64,000 bases of DNA from Dryococelus australis (lineage: Eukaryota > Arthropoda > Insecta > Phasmatodea > Phasmatidae). Position 1 is the stretch's first letter. Each line of letters starts with the position of its first letter. The position numbers and the translations under genes were made by a program. The stretch is from NCBI GenBank assembly GCA_029891345.1, contig CM056997.1:219480172-219544171 (forward strand), given 5' to 3'. Under the pieces are notes generated by a model. It was given only the letters and a program-made list of their open reading frames with translations, had not been told where the DNA came from and did no database searches. Of the stretch, positions 25,641 through 38,389 are shown in pieces.

Positions 25641-26560
25641 CTTTCCCGGATATCCGATTGAAAAGAAGCTTTACCTCCGGATTATTTTCAACAGAGAGCC
25701 ATATCATGTACTGCTTGGGGAAATATAATGTGGTAGTATCCCGTTACTTTCCACATAGGCAGTAGGTTGCCCAGTCTAATATCAGCAGCTCAATATGAGT
25801 CAGACGCTGTTTTTAAATAGTGTTATTTCACAATGAAGTGGTTGTCTTGTAACCACTACAACATCTATGGTTTTCCACTACTTGGAAATTAAAAATACAT
25901 AAAACACATTAAAACTGGTTAAAAAAAAGGGCCGATTTGCATAAAATCCAACATTTCAGCACTGCAAAAACACTTCACATTAATAATTCATCAAACTCAA
26001 TCCATACCAGCGTCAAAAAGTAGTAAAATGTTACCAGCGGAAGGAATGTCAACATTGCACTCCAGTTCTCACTCACCATAGTTGATTTTCTAGCGAAATT
26101 TTCTTCGCTAAAACTTTACCCCCATCTCTGCATTCATTTCAGCGTGCTTCTTATATATGCAGGTATAATTTAGAAACATTCTACACTCTCACAAACACTT
26201 CAGAACTAATTTATATAAAAGCATATGGCAACACGTCTAGCGAAAATGGCGTGGTTTGGATTCTAAATAAATATTTTATTTGTAATTGTTGTTATTGCTG
26301 GAAGCGCTTCTGATTTGTGTCCACTGGATATCCAGAAGAAAAGTTTGCATTTCAGACGTTAAACTGATTTTATCTAGGACTCTGCACTGTCCTGGTATTA
26401 TATCCTGAAACCTTGGCCCATAATTTCTCAGTTCGATATAACTGCGACACTCTTATCGGCTGAAATTACATAATGATACATTAAAACTATTGTGACCTCT
26501 TTAAATTCCCACACAGCAATAATAATTGAATGAGGAGTGTTAAGACGAGAGCTTTTACCG
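25641..26560. other. Non-coding stretch
   Basis: No gene or clear repeat between the LINE and the first SINE. Confidence 0.4.
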
Positions 26561-26786
26561 AGTCTTGACAAATATGGCCGTAAGAACCAATGAGGGTGAA
26601 TGAGGTGGACATGGAGCAGCACCGTAATGCAAAAGTGGGGGAAACGGAATATCCCCGAGAAAACTAGTGTCTTGGTCCGGCATGATTATGACTTATGAAA
26701 ATCTGGGATTCACCCCGCCAGGAATTGAACACGGATTACCTTAGTCGGGGGCGAGCATCCTAGCTGCTATACCACTGCAGGGCGGA
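26561..26786 (-). mobile_element. tRNA-derived SINE
   Basis: On the minus strand the head holds an A-box-like GTGGTATAGCAGCTAGGATG and a B-box-like GTGTTCAATTCC. The body contains TTTTCTCGGGGATATTCCG and the tail ends ACCCTCATTGGTTCTTACGG. The tail and body correspond to the SINE at 51328-51582 (TTTTCTCGG, CATCCTCATCGGCTCTCAAG). Pol III transcription and LINE-driven retroposition are the known mode. Confidence 0.7.
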
Positions 26787-26879
26787 ATTGGGAGTGTACC
26801 TGTAGTGACAAACCAATGCAAAGGTGGGATTTGTAGGCGCATGTTTAATCCGAGTATGCTTAGGAACAAATGACTAACG

Positions 26880-27063
26880 TGGAGAAGCGGTGGAATGCGA
26901 GAAGAGGAAATGGGGTTTCTCCAGGAGAACCCACCAGCACATGGCTATGTTCGCCGCGTTCCCACACCATTACAAACTCGGGTTTGTCCATACTAGGATT
27001 CGAACTAAGATCGCTGTGGTGCGAGATGAGTGATCAGAATACCATACCAATGTGGTCCCATAT
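26880..27063 (-). mobile_element. tRNA-derived SINE, second copy
   Basis: The minus strand reads TTGGTATGGTATTCTGATCAC (A-box region), then TTAGTTCGAATCCTAG (B box). The body has GGGTTCTCCTGGAGAAAC, related to the body of the neighbouring SINE, and it ends near GTTAGTCATTTGTTCC. It lies about 90 bases from the first SINE, in the same orientation. Confidence 0.65.
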
Positions 27064-28231
27064 TCATACGTAACAAAGACTGTACAAAGACGAAATTTTC
27101 CTTATGTTTTTGCAAGAGGACACTGTAGAAAAATCGTGAGAATACACCGAAATGGATAGAGTAACGTTACACACGCAGAGTTGTAAAATCATAGATACAA
27201 CGAGGCGTGTAATTTAAAAATATCACACCAGTACCTCTAAAATAACATAAGCCATTGCAGGTTATGTTACAATAGTTGTTCGTATTGACAACTTCATGTC
27301 CATGCGTAAATACAAAGTAGGCTTCATTAACTCACCGCTTAATAAGGAACATAAATAGTTTTAAACACTTGAGGGTAGTTTTACACTTGGCACATTATTT
27401 ATCCTCGAAATGGTTGCGTATATTAACAGAACAGTCACTACTAAATAACTGCACCACTATCTGCGTACAATATCATTGTATCTATAGTAGCTTTATTATA
27501 TTACGATTTGCATTAGTTTCCCTCGTGATCGACTATCTTAATAAACGGAATGTTTGCTTATTTGAAATACTTCGTTATGATGATATAAGCTACAATTACT
27601 TCTGTATGAAATTATATTTGAAATTGTGATTGTAAAATTAAAAATTTTGAATAATTTCACGATTTAATATTGAAAAAATAAACGTTACAACAAGGCAATA
27701 TAGCAAGTTTAGTTTTCACATTCTGTTGTGTAAGCAGTTGACACTGCTCTTCCACGCCAGCCTCCTGTACTGATGTCTTTCGTCTTCCATAAAGACTGAC
27801 GTGTTACAGACTGTGAAGATCGTATCATTTACCATCTGATACTGGTTTGAAAATATCATTGATATTAAGACAGGTATATATTTTACTTCAGACATACCCT
27901 ACAGAAATTCTCAGTTCTTCAGTGAAACAAATTACATTCAAATACATTTTTAATACATATAACAGCTTGCCTTTTCTAAGGCAGACGGAAATAATTCTAA
28001 ATACTCCCGCAAATTTTATATTTTAAGATTACTTTTGGGCTTGAATAACTAAATTACACATAGTCATATCGAATTTAAATCTGGCGGTATATTACTTAAA
28101 TGGCGTGAAAATTGTCCTGAAGTTTTCCGTCCCTCCGAAATCATTAATTCGATTATAAACAGATAGAAAGGTTTTTGGCAGAAAATACTGTGTGTGTTTG
28201 AAGTGCATTCATGAGATTATTAACACCTCGA

Positions 28232-28395
28232 CCTTCATACCTATAGGCAAGCTGGTAGATGGCTTGCGTGCTAAAATAACCTAAATTTACATCTTAGAAT
28301 GGCACACGCACCCAGGGTTTACCCAGAATTTGAACGGGGAACGTCGCATACGAAGTTAACGCCTAAGGGAACTCGATCATTGAGGTCACGATATA
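28232..28395 (-). mobile_element. Possible tRNA-derived SINE
   Basis: On the minus strand a B-box-like CCGTTCAAATTCTGG follows a tRNA-like stretch (CCTCAATGATCGAGTT, then CTTAGGCGTTAACTTCG). The body has CACGCAAGCCATCTACCAG. This is weaker than the other SINEs, and the A box is poor. Confidence 0.4.
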
Positions 28396-29367
28396 TGCTT
28401 TAACATAATCGGCATAGCTTTGCTCATGTAGCGAGAAGCGGAGGTAGGACCGATAATAGTTCTAGCCCGGCTTAAATGAAATTTTGCCAGCACCTAGTCG
28501 GTACTCTGATGTTCCGAAGCTCGATATAATAAGAATTTCCCGTCACATTTAGACTTGGTTACCTGGAGAATGTTGACCATTTGAAATGTTTACGGTCACC
28601 ATGTAGTAAATGTGAGACAAGTTGAGCATAACAAAAATTAATATTCAGGGCAATTTTTCAAAAACTAGATATTATTTGTGGTCTAACCTCTTACACTTCG
28701 GAATGTCAAGGTGTCCTAGTAGGATGTTTATAATGCCATTTATAAGTCATTAAAAAAACTTTATATTTATATGTCGCGTGAATATATTAATGATAAACAT
28801 TTGCTGACCATGCAGTGCCATATTTTGAAATCTAATGCTAAGTGTTTGTTACCCAATTACTATTTCCTGGTTAATATAAGCAGTATTAAATAATATGTGT
28901 CCGCCGTGAACGCTACTTACGATTTATTTATTAGTGTAAATCGTTTTCAAAATTACATTCAATATATTAATAACTATTTATCTTGATACGCCTGGACTGT
29001 CTGACCTATTATAATTGTCTTATAAAGCTTTCATAATTACCCTCATGGTCAGATGAAACAAGTCATACGTACATAAACCTTACATGCACTTCATACTGAG
29101 CAAAGTATATCTGCGGCAACCATAAATAATGCTTGTGTGGGTGAACTGGTTGTCCTTGAAAGCCAAGCGTGTGTGTGTGTGTAAATTATATGTAGTTGAT
29201 AGAAACGAGATGTGTGGTGAATGCACGCAAGCAGTCTGAGGAAGGAGGGAAACCCCCTTCCTGGAGGTCATGTGCGCTCGTCCACGACTAGTGAGTGTCC
29301 TGCTAAATGCGGGGCGCAGCGAAATTCCATTTTACCTACTGAAGAAGCCTATGCTGGAGTTCTCATT
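28396..29367. other. Non-coding stretch
   Basis: Nothing gene-like. A short (GT)n lies near 29168-29181. Confidence 0.4.
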
Positions 29368-29720
29368 CGTATACGAACTGGCCGCCGCACTGAGCGAACT
29401 GCAGTTTTGGTATGCTTGAACAACAACTTGGTCCTCGTATAGGTACGAGATTCGTATACGAACTGGCCGCCGCACTGAGCGAACTGCAGTTTTGGTATGC
29501 TTGAACAACAACTTGGTCCTCGTATAGGTACGAGATTCGTATACGAACTGGCCGCCGCACTGAGCGAACTGCAGTTTTGGTATGCTTGAACAACAACTTG
29601 GTCCTCGTATAGGTACGAGATTCGTATACGAACTGGCCGCCGCACTGAGCGAACTGCAGTTTTGGTATGCTTGAATAACAACTTGGTCCTCGTATAGGTA
29701 CGAGATTCGTATAAGAACTT
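29368..29720. repeat. 85-bp tandem array with TCGTATACGA palindrome
   Basis: Four complete 85-base units start at 29368, 29453, 29538 and 29623, with a partial fifth at 29708. They differ by single bases (for example AACAACAAC versus AATAACAAC in the fourth). Each unit has the 10-base palindrome TCGTATACGA, then a GC-rich part (CTGGCCGCCGCACTGAGCG) and CTCGTATAGGTACGAG. The unit lacks minus-strand stops in all three frames. Since 85 is not a multiple of three, long frames (127-176 codons) appear in every minus-strand frame. These are not evidence of a gene. Confidence 0.95.
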
Positions 29721-29908
29721 TGTCCGTGTGGTCGAGAGCGAGCCAACTCCAGTAATGAAAGATTTCAATCCGTATGGGGCTGCATATTTGCTCATTCCTG
29801 TTTTTTAAAAAAACGTGTTTATCTGTTATGAGAACGTATTTATGGAACTGGGAACATTTCATATACGATTGTATTGTATTCTTTCATAAAGTTTTCACAA
29901 CGCAAAAA

Positions 29909-29990
29909 TAACTCGTAATTCGTATACAGCAGTAATAATTATGGTACAGTAACTCGTAGTTCGTATACAGCAGTAATAATTATGGTACAG
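29909..29990. repeat. 41-bp tandem duplication
   Basis: The unit TAACTCGTA(A/G)TTCGTATAC... occurs twice (29909-29949, 29950-29990) with one mismatch. It carries another TTCGTATAC half-palindrome. Confidence 0.95.
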
Positions 29991-30690
29991 TAACTAGAAA
30001 GCGCTAAATTTAATCAATTTTATAAATTAATATAGATTGTTAGTTGTGGTCGTATGTAAGTATAATTTATGTAAATTTATACCCATTAGTTTATAAAACA
30101 TATAAGGCTTATAAAATGTCTACAGTTTTAAAAAAAAAGTATTTTTCTGTAACATTAAGCGTAGTACCAAATCATAATTAAATTTTTACAAAGTATATCT
30201 ACAAAATCGTACTTCGTATAAAATTTTCTGCACCACAATTATAATTTCGTCGATTTTTTCAAATAGGACAAGAATAACTATGCTTTTAATGATTTCCTTA
30301 CCTCATATGTTTCTTTAAAAACCTGTAATAAAGGCATGTTTACAAAATACGTCTATTAAATATCGTCAGTTACGTTTTTGGCTTCGGCGTAGGTATGACC
30401 TACTATTCAAGTTGATATCTCTTCCATCAAAAACAGTCATTATCTGTAATGTAGTTGGAAGTATTATCTACTGAACAATTTAAATGTCTGATACATAAAC
30501 TCTGCCACTGCCATGTTGGATACAAAATACTTAACGCCTAATTTTATAACAAAATAAGCCACTTTTCTGATTGACTAGTTACTGCGAAAATTAAGTCAGA
30601 CGGAAGAAACAACTGACAGCCGAAATTAATTCGAATGGTAAATTTTTCTACGAACGATAGGCAGTGGAGCATACCATTTCGGTTACACGT

Positions 30691-30745
30691 GGGCTCGTAT
30701 ACGAAAATGACCACTCGAAAATTCCTCGTATACGAACACTCGAGT
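30691..30745. repeat. Pair of CGTATACGA palindromes
   Basis: CTCGTATACGAA occurs twice within 50 bases (about 30692 and 30724), each set beside (C/A)ACTCGA. The same palindrome as in the 85-bp array appears here about 1 kb away, in otherwise unremarkable DNA. Confidence 0.7.
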
Positions 30746-31084
30746 GGTTTTTCAAGCATAGGCCCCCTGGTTGCACTCAGCCAGAGAGTGTCAAACTCCC
30801 AGGCAACGATTTAGTTGGCACAAGGTATACATTATGGCCAAATCACACTGACCACCAATCCATGAGAATAATTTGATATGGGAAGCGGGGCCCCTGCTCA
30901 TAAACTATAAACATTATTGTTGGATACTACAAATGTACGACTTCTCTAGTCCAGCCAAAAAGAAATAAAAATTCGGATGTCCCTGCCCATGAGTAGGCCT
31001 TAACTTAACGGCTGAATAAAAATAATAGTGATTATTATTAATTTTATGAGTAGATATAAAAAGCCTGTTCTGGACCACCCCATA

Positions 31085-31400
31085 TTTTCATTAAAAAATC
31101 AAGCAATTTGAGGGCAAAATCAAGGTATTTTGCTCCAAAATCACGTTTCGAAATTTATTAACTTAAGTATTTTAAAAACAAGCAAATATACACCAAAATC
31201 AAGCAAATTTGCAACTTTCTTTTCAAGAATTGCATGCAGGCTTTGTGACACCTTAAAACCATTAAATTTTAATCTTAATTCAACAAGTTTCTCGCTTTTC
31301 AAGCAAATTTTCACATTATCTAGAAATATAAATTTTTCAAGCAAACAATCAAAATCAAGCAAATTTAAGACAAAGACTAGCAAAATAAACCAAAGTCAAG
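31085..31400. repeat. Irregular TCAAGCAAATTT-type repeats
   Basis: About eight dispersed copies of a 9-12 base motif (AATCAAGCAAATTT, TTTTCAAGCAAATTTT, AACAAGCAAATAT) occur with irregular spacing. Some are on the same strand preceded by AAAA and some by TTTT. No protein is readable. Confidence 0.55.
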
Positions 31401-32029
31401 AGAAAATATTAAAAATATAATTGATAGAATTTATATTTTATTCAACAAAAATAAATAAGACTTTTTAAAGTCTACAAATAAAGAAAATTCTGAGCATAGC
31501 TATTACGGATTCCATAATCCCAGCCACCACAGCAATCCAAAACATAAACATTGTTTTTAAAATTACAAAATTTATCTGAGATTAGATAATTTTTCGATTT
31601 TTAAAACAATTTTGAAACTAACAAAGTACAATCCTTTATCAATGGAAGTTGCTGTTTTTATAATTTCTAATCCATTATCCCAACTTTCTAAGAGCTCTAT
31701 AATTTGATCCATTTATAATATTGAACAATTTGCAAAAAGTGAGAAAATTTTAACTAGAAAAATTATTTTTTATTTGATCAAAAATTCGTAAAAAATTGTT
31801 TAATGTAACCACTCAACTACGAGTTTAGAATATTGTGTTAAAATAGCGAAACAATTTCTTGTTTCTGTAAAATCGTTTATATCATCCATTTAATAAAATT
31901 TAAAATTTATGGATCTTCAGTAATCCTTTCTTTCAAGTAAACATTAGTTAAATTTCGTTCACTAACTAGGACAACATTACAAATTGTACCAGCTCCAACA
32001 GCTTTATTAAAATCAACACTAATTTTTAA

Positions 32030-33205
32030 TTTCGTTTTTTCTTAAACTATAGTTGTTTATGCTATATGAACAATCAATGGCGCCCCCAAAATGAATAATA
32101 ATTTATATCACCATGCGAGTTTACAGTTGATTTATAACAAAGTTCATTATCTCGCAATACAATAAAAAGTTTTGTTTTAAATTTTCTAAAATCATTATAA
32201 GCAAGATACATTTAGTGCAAAGGCCAATTTCTATATCTAGATTCCAGTTTTCTTTTGGAAATATTTTAATTCATCCATTTTTGACATAAATATTTCTCAC
32301 ACTACAGTGATCAAACATAGAAGCATGTACACTCTGATAAGCTTGATTTTTCTATTAGTTTGAAAGTGTATAATATCACAATCGGGCATGTCAAATTGTA
32401 AATCATTAAACTGATCTTTTATGTCAAAGTTAAAGATAGTTGCTCCAGTAGGAACTTCTTTTTCTAAAAATTTCCCATTTTTAAAGTTAATTGGCATTTT
32501 AGGTTCGTTGTATATTTTTTCTTTAATTGCAATGGCTTTCTTTGCTTCATATTAAACCACAGGCCACATAATTTCTACTTTTTGAATAACAATTTTGCCT
32601 GGATCGGCATAAACTCTATCAAGAGCACCATCTGCTTTTATATTTTCTTAAACATATAAACTGTTGTTATCAGATGAATTACGAATGAAAGTAATTTTAC
32701 AGGCACCTGTACAGTAGATTTAATTGTTATCGCGAATAAAACCAAACAAATATCTTAGTGGATACATTGCTTCATTTGTTCTATCACTATGTACAGATTT
32801 TACTCAATAGGGATGATCAACATTAGACATCTCCATATAATTTTCTTCACTTGGCGATCTTAACAAACTATTCATCATTGTTAAATTTATTCACAAATTA
32901 TCAACAGCTGCAATAATCTGTCCATGTTTTGAAATTTCTGCTCTAGAAAACTGAAAAGGGAAAAAGTTGAAACAGACATCAGTGTTATCTAATTTTTCAT
33001 ATTTTTCATCTACTCCTTCCTTATCTCTCTTTACTAATCTACATTGCTCGAAAACATAAGCATAATTTGGAAAATAAACGCTATCTTATATTGGAATATC
33101 AAACTCAATTCTGTTATTGTAAACATTCAAATTTTCCCTAGTCTGTTTAGTTGGGGGAAAAGTTTGTCTTTCAAAGCTCTCGATACTCTTATAACTCATC
33201 TATAA
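32030..33205 (-). pseudogene. Maverick-like structural-type gene relic (locus A)
   Basis: A long minus-strand reading with about seven stops and one clear frame change starts MSYKSIESFERQTFPPTKQT near 33200. It continues through FFPFQFSRAEISKHGQIIAA (about 32940) and YPLRYLFGFIRDNN (about 32750), and ends with CDIIHFQTNRK and, in the next frame, ASMFDHCSVRNIYVKNG (about 32280-32335). The order of landmarks resembles an uncharacterised protein family linked to insect Maverick/adintovirus elements and believed to be structural. Locus C at 48.4-49.7 kb appears to be a relative. The assignment rests on memory of the family pattern and on the adjacent DNA polymerase relic. It is not functional. 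Confidence 0.45.
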
Positions 33206-33739
33206 GTAAAACAAATTATATATAAATGAAATAATCAAAGGATATTTCTCGAGTGAAATCGAACATTGAAAAATATAAAAACTACAAAAATCACCATGAA
33301 GTGAGATATGAAAGAAATAAGAAAAAAAAAGAGCTGCCATTGATTGATGAATGACGAACTATTGGCAAAAAAGTAGAAAAAGTAAGTGAAGAAGATAAAC
33401 ATGTAATATACACATTAGTTCCTGTTAAAATTCACTCTTTAGTGGATGTTCAGTATCTTCGAATTTCTTCCAACTGTCTTTTTAATAGTATGGGTAAACT
33501 CCTTTTCTAAGTAATAAATCTACTTGTTCTTTTGGAAAATGTTTTTGTGTGTTTTTCATTTGATCTTTACTTAAATTAGATGATAATTTATCTAAACTGC
33601 TTGTCATAAAACTAAATGTGTCTATAAATTTCATTTTTTAATTTTTTTGTGTTTTTCCCATAAGTTATAACATTCCTTCATTAATTGATATTAACTGTAT
33701 ATTAACTGTGGTTCAATTAGTCAATATGTTTCACTAATT

Positions 33740-35320
33740 TCGTCTACTTCCCATTTTATTTATTGTATTAAGATTTTATGTGCATTTGAATCTCGATATA
33801 CAACTGGTGGCTTATAACCACCATTGCCAGATAGAATATAATAACGAAAACCAGATGCTTCATGTAATTGATATTTCATAGTGTATGACTCATGATTCAA
33901 CTTTAAATCAATGTTATATATTTGATCATTAGTAATATTATATAATTCATTGAGTACCACCTTGTAATTACCATTAGCAATCTCATCATCTGTTAAAACA
34001 TGATAGTTTTTAATTGGTTTGAATTTATATATTTTTTTGGATTTGGTTTAGTTATTGATATTTTCTTTAGAATTGATTAAAAAACTGCATATATTATGAA
34101 AGGAACTTTCATTGTATGGTTATAATTTTTGAAAAATATTTCTTCTCCTTTCGAAGGTAATTGAATTTTTACTACTTTATTTTTTGAACAGTCTTCTGTA
34201 TGTTTACTTCATTTCTCTTGAGAATAAAATAATTGAGGACACATGCCACATATATAAGTTTTATGCTGCTTATTACTATTTTGTGCTGCAAGCAGATCAG
34301 ATAAGTAATAGGAGTTATCACCTTCTTTGAAATAAAGTAAATTTATATGGTTATCCTTTAATTTTTTTGTGAGTTTTAATGGATTTACCATGGATTTCTT
34401 ACCTTCGTCTTCATTAGAGTATATATTTATAAAAGTATCGATTTGATTTTCTGTTTTTGGTATATCACCAATATTAACTGGATATTCAAATTTATCTATT
34501 GCTTTATCCATATAAAGCCCCACAATTTTATATTTGGTTACGCTATCTGAATGGCTGTCTGTTGGAAATAATGGAGATTTTACAACCCAAAGGAAGCATA
34601 ATGATCATTATTTTTAACATCTATGCATGCTTTCTTATTCTTTACAAATTCAGGTATGACGCAGCATTTAATGGATTATACTTATTTATTGCTAATTGTA
34701 TTCCTATTATTCTAAGTGAAGTTCATCCTGAACCTCTTTTTTGGAATTCAGAAAAATGTGTAATTATTTCTTGTATTCTGCATTTATTAAATCTTTTAAT
34801 ATCTCTTTCACCCAATATTGTATAATTTGGTGATTGAAATGTAAATAATTCTACTTGTTTTCTTGCTTACGACAATTGATATATAATTTAATGCTGGTTT
34901 TCAACCCTCTACATTTTATAAGATGTTCTGTATTTTCTCAAATACCCCATTTTTTACTGAAGTCAAAAAATGAATAGGTTGTACTAAATTAAAAGAATTT
35001 TCAATGTTATAAATTGATATCCTACTTTTAAAAGCTTTATTAAGTAAGTATGCTTCATTGGTTTCCTTTTTTTTTAACGAAAACATTAGTAGAATAAGGA
35101 AATATTTATTTCAATTCGTTTTATCTTATTTATATAATTAATTGATATTAGCATCAGATAAAGGCAAATTTGCAAAATTGTTCTCTGTAATCTATTCTGT
35201 TACCCTCTTACTTTTATCTATAGGTTGTACGAAAAAATTAGTAGAAAATGGGAATATTTCTTTAAATGCTTTTTTAGCCTTTCTATATTTTATAGTGTAA
35301 TCTGTACTTTTTTCATATCT
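33740..35320 (-). pseudogene. Maverick-like family B DNA polymerase, N-terminal half (locus A)
   Basis: Minus-strand pieces in order: SEFQKRGSG (about 34730-34755), INKYSPLNAASY (about 34655-34690), a 104-codon open frame at 34523-34209 with INLLYFKEGDNSYYLSDLL and the Cys-X2-Cys start CGMCPQLF, then the exonuclease I position reading VPFIIYAVF followed by a stop (about 34075-34105), and a 66-codon frame at 33960-33760. Known enzymes of this type replicate Maverick DNA by protein priming. The acidic residues expected in exonuclease motif I are missing here, and stops are frequent upstream of 34523. The palm domain is absent from this locus. Confidence 0.7.
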
Positions 35321-35714
35321 TAAAACGCATTTTGAGACCTTTCTATAAATTACCCATCAATAGAATACTTAATTACATGCTACGTACACAAGGACATTCA
35401 AAATGCACAATGAAATACATCATTGACAGAAAGCTAGCCTACAGAACTTAATAGCTATAAATGAAGGCCGCTCGAATACAAGTCAGTTGGGATCACAACT
35501 GGCGAACGTAGAGGGGGAATATGGACCGTACTGTAAAGTTGTCAGGAGCAGTCGCACGAAGCTACTGTTACGGGGAAAGCAAAATTAATGTAATGTTCCT
35601 GCTTACTTGGCGATAACGAAACTGTTCAAATTTGTACAGAATTGCTGTAAATAAGATGACAAGTCTGTATTTGTTGTGTATCGTACCAAGGCAGGTTCTA
35701 CAACGTCATTGACA

Positions 35715-35905
35715 AAAGCGTCCTCGGTGGCCGTTGTCACTAAGGCGTCACGGCCATGCGTCGAGGGTCGTGGGTTCAATCCCAGCCTTGGCATGGCTCG
35801 GACTTGTAAAACTGAGCACCGAGTCGGTATCGAAGTAGTTCGGAGTTCACTGTAATTAGGAAGACACGAAGCCTATCTGTGCGGCACCCTACCCACCACC
35901 ACAAC
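35715..35905 (+). mobile_element. tRNA-derived SINE
   Basis: The plus strand has an A-box-like TGGCCGTTGTCACTAAGGCG and a strong B box, GTGGGTTCAATCCCAGCC (about 35770-35787). A body follows with CTGAGCACCGAGTCGG and GAAGACACGAAGCC. It differs from the SINEs at 26.6 and 51.3 kb, so it is a second family. Confidence 0.65.
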
Positions 35906-36389
35906 ATCATTGATGTGAAAACACAACGAGCTGTGTCTAGAGTGGCGCGTATGTAAGCACGGTAGTGTACATTAACTCAGAACTCTTGCGTATACATGAA
36001 TATGTGGTGGATAATAGGAATTGATCTAGTGTCGGTATCTTTGTGGTTTCAAGCAACTGAACACACTGCGTTTTTGTCATTCAGTTGTAATACTAATTTT
36101 CTAACAAACATCAGTGATGTCGCAACAAAATCAAGAAAACGGGAGTAACATAGTGGTCGTTAATATTTTTAGATTCATCTACTTTCACTAAATATAAATA
36201 CACGGGTTTTTGGAGATGCTCTTAAAATACCTTATGTCACAAACATTTCACTTATCTGCTTCGAGGATGTTTCAGCGTTGAAATAACGTTTCTTGGCACA
36301 GTCAAAACCATAAACATACGGAAACAAATCAACTCAAAATGTTACAACAAATTGAATGATTATTTTTATTGTGTGGTCAGAGCCTGTAC

Positions 36390-36835
36390 AATAATGTGAC
36401 CATTTTTTCTGACTCGAATTCAGGACGCTCGTTTTGCTCATGATGGCTGGTAGGGGGAAGGTGAGAGTAGTGGAGCGAGTGTCTTAGGTTTTGCGGGAGG
36501 GGGGGGGGGGGTGGACTGTTTACAGGGGGTGGTTTGTTAAAAAAAGAAAATATGATTGTTGTTTTTGTGACAAATTATTTTTCATAAGGCCCAGATCAAC
36601 CCAAAACCAGCCACACCACGAGTCAACCATGTCAGGTCCCAACATTCAGGTAATTTATTTCATTCCCTAATAACGTAATTTGTATTAATTGCTAACAGAT
36701 CCAAAATTTCAATATATTTTTCTGCCAAATTGGGACAAACGGCCGTCCCGAATGACCCTCTAAAAATTTTGGGACACGACCTCGAAAATAGGAACTGTCC
36801 CGAAAAAATCGGGACTTCTGGTCACCTTACGGTAC
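36390..36835. mobile_element. Possible hAT-type or MITE relic
   Basis: The right part, 36728-36832, has repeated GGGAC/GTCCCG segments and ends CGGGACTTCTGGTCACCTTA, the look of a DNA-transposon terminal repeat. The left partner might be ATGTGACCATTTTTTCTGAC near 36393, but pairing is poor. A poly-G run lies at 36500-36511. No transposase is present. Weak. Confidence 0.25.
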
Positions 36836-37569
36836 ACTGTACAGCACTTTTAATATTGAATATAATTATTTTAAAACAAAAGAGAGATATATTATGAAGT
36901 TACGTGCAATTGCTAGAACTAATTTTGTACGGAATTTTGTAAACTAAAACGGAGGCAGGTATTATCGTTGTTGTTTTCATTACCGCACATGTACAGTTTG
37001 GCAATATTTTTTATGATATATTAGCTGTTACTAGAATGAAAATAGTGAGTCTCGCACAAGGGTATGGCGAGTCGGAGCAAAGCACCGACCGACTTTCATA
37101 TTTTAATTTCCTATTATTTCCTTTTTTTTTTCAACAAATTTCCCTTTTTTTTCTCTCGAAATCGACTAAATTTCACTACAAATTTCCCATTTTCCCTATA
37201 TAAAAAAAAAAGCACCAAGCCTCCCTGAGCAGGAGAGGTGCACTCGTGACTCCGGAGAAAAGGACTCGCGACTCCAAGCCAGGACAAACAAACCGGAGAG
37301 GAACAATTGGCATGGCTGTGGCGGCCATCTTGGTTTTATAGGCATAGAGTATTCCAAATCGATAAAAGGGATCTGAGATCGGAGTCTGACCTAACCATCA
37401 GCCATCTTGGTTCTATTAGCCATCTTAGCCGTTATCTTGTATCAAGGTGGTCTTGACCTTTGAACTGGACCTGGTAACCTTTGACCTCGAATACCCAAAA
37501 AATTCAAACATTCAAAAAATATATATAAAAAAATTTAAGACACAATTTTTCACTAATATTACAATCGAA

Positions 37570-37980
37570 TTTTTATCATATGTTCATCAATCTTTCACAA
37601 TACATCCATCAATCTTTCACAATATATCCATCGATCTTTCAATCTTTCCATCAATATTTTGCAATCAGCACTGCAATCAGTACCACAGTCTTTCAATCCT
37701 GCAATAAATGCAATCTTTCAATTCTTTTGCAATATTTCCATCAATCTTTAGAAATCTTTCCATCAGTATTTCAATATTTCGCAAACAGCTTCACAATCAG
37801 CACCACAATACTTCAACCTTTTGCAATCACCTTTACAATAAGCACCACAATCATTCATTATTTTGCAATCAGCACCACAATTTTTGAATATTTTGCAATC
37901 AGGACCACAGTCTTTCAATTATTCCATCAATCTTGCAATCTTCCCATCAACATTTCGCAATATTTGCAGCAATCATAAAT
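37570..37980. repeat. Degenerate short tandem repeats, CAATCTTTC/CAATCAGCACCA
   Basis: Many imperfect copies of ATCAATCTTTCA, TTTTGCAATCAGCACCACAA and related words are spread over 400 bases. A 132-codon frame (37580-37978) stays open with Ile-Ser-Thr-Thr and Phe-His-Gln-Ser patterns. The composition argues for a repeat-derived frame rather than a gene. Confidence 0.75.
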
Positions 37981-38389
37981 CGATGTGTTTGTCGTTTGTC
38001 GCTATGCTTACATAATAAAGAAGAAATGATTCGCCGTATCCAAAATTTTTACATGATGACAAAATAAATGTTTCTGTATGCAGTCAACTATCTGTACATT
38101 TTATACTAGAGTCATTATTACCATTATAGAATTACAATAATGACTATTTATATTTATAGGCGGGTGCTCACAGTACCACTTTACAGTTGTGAGGGACAAA
38201 AGCACACAACACACAAAAATAGGGGGAAGAAAACGATTATTTATAATAATATTTTATTATTTTATAATTACAATTTCAGAAGAAATCAGTTCATCACATC
38301 ATCCGATATATCCCCATATCCTTCAGTTTACTAACGATTATATATATATATATAATTAGAGCGCAACAACTCCCTGAGTTTTTGAAGTT

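Noticed and set aside
26561..27063. Functional tRNA genes
   Set aside because: A and B boxes are present, but no cloverleaf closes, and SINE bodies and tails follow.
29368..29720. CRISPR-like array
   Set aside because: The units are contiguous and whole, with no distinct spacers, and the context is eukaryotic.
29332..29862. Three overlapping minus-strand frames of 127-176 codons
   Set aside because: They are produced by a stop-free 85-bp tandem unit read in all three frames.
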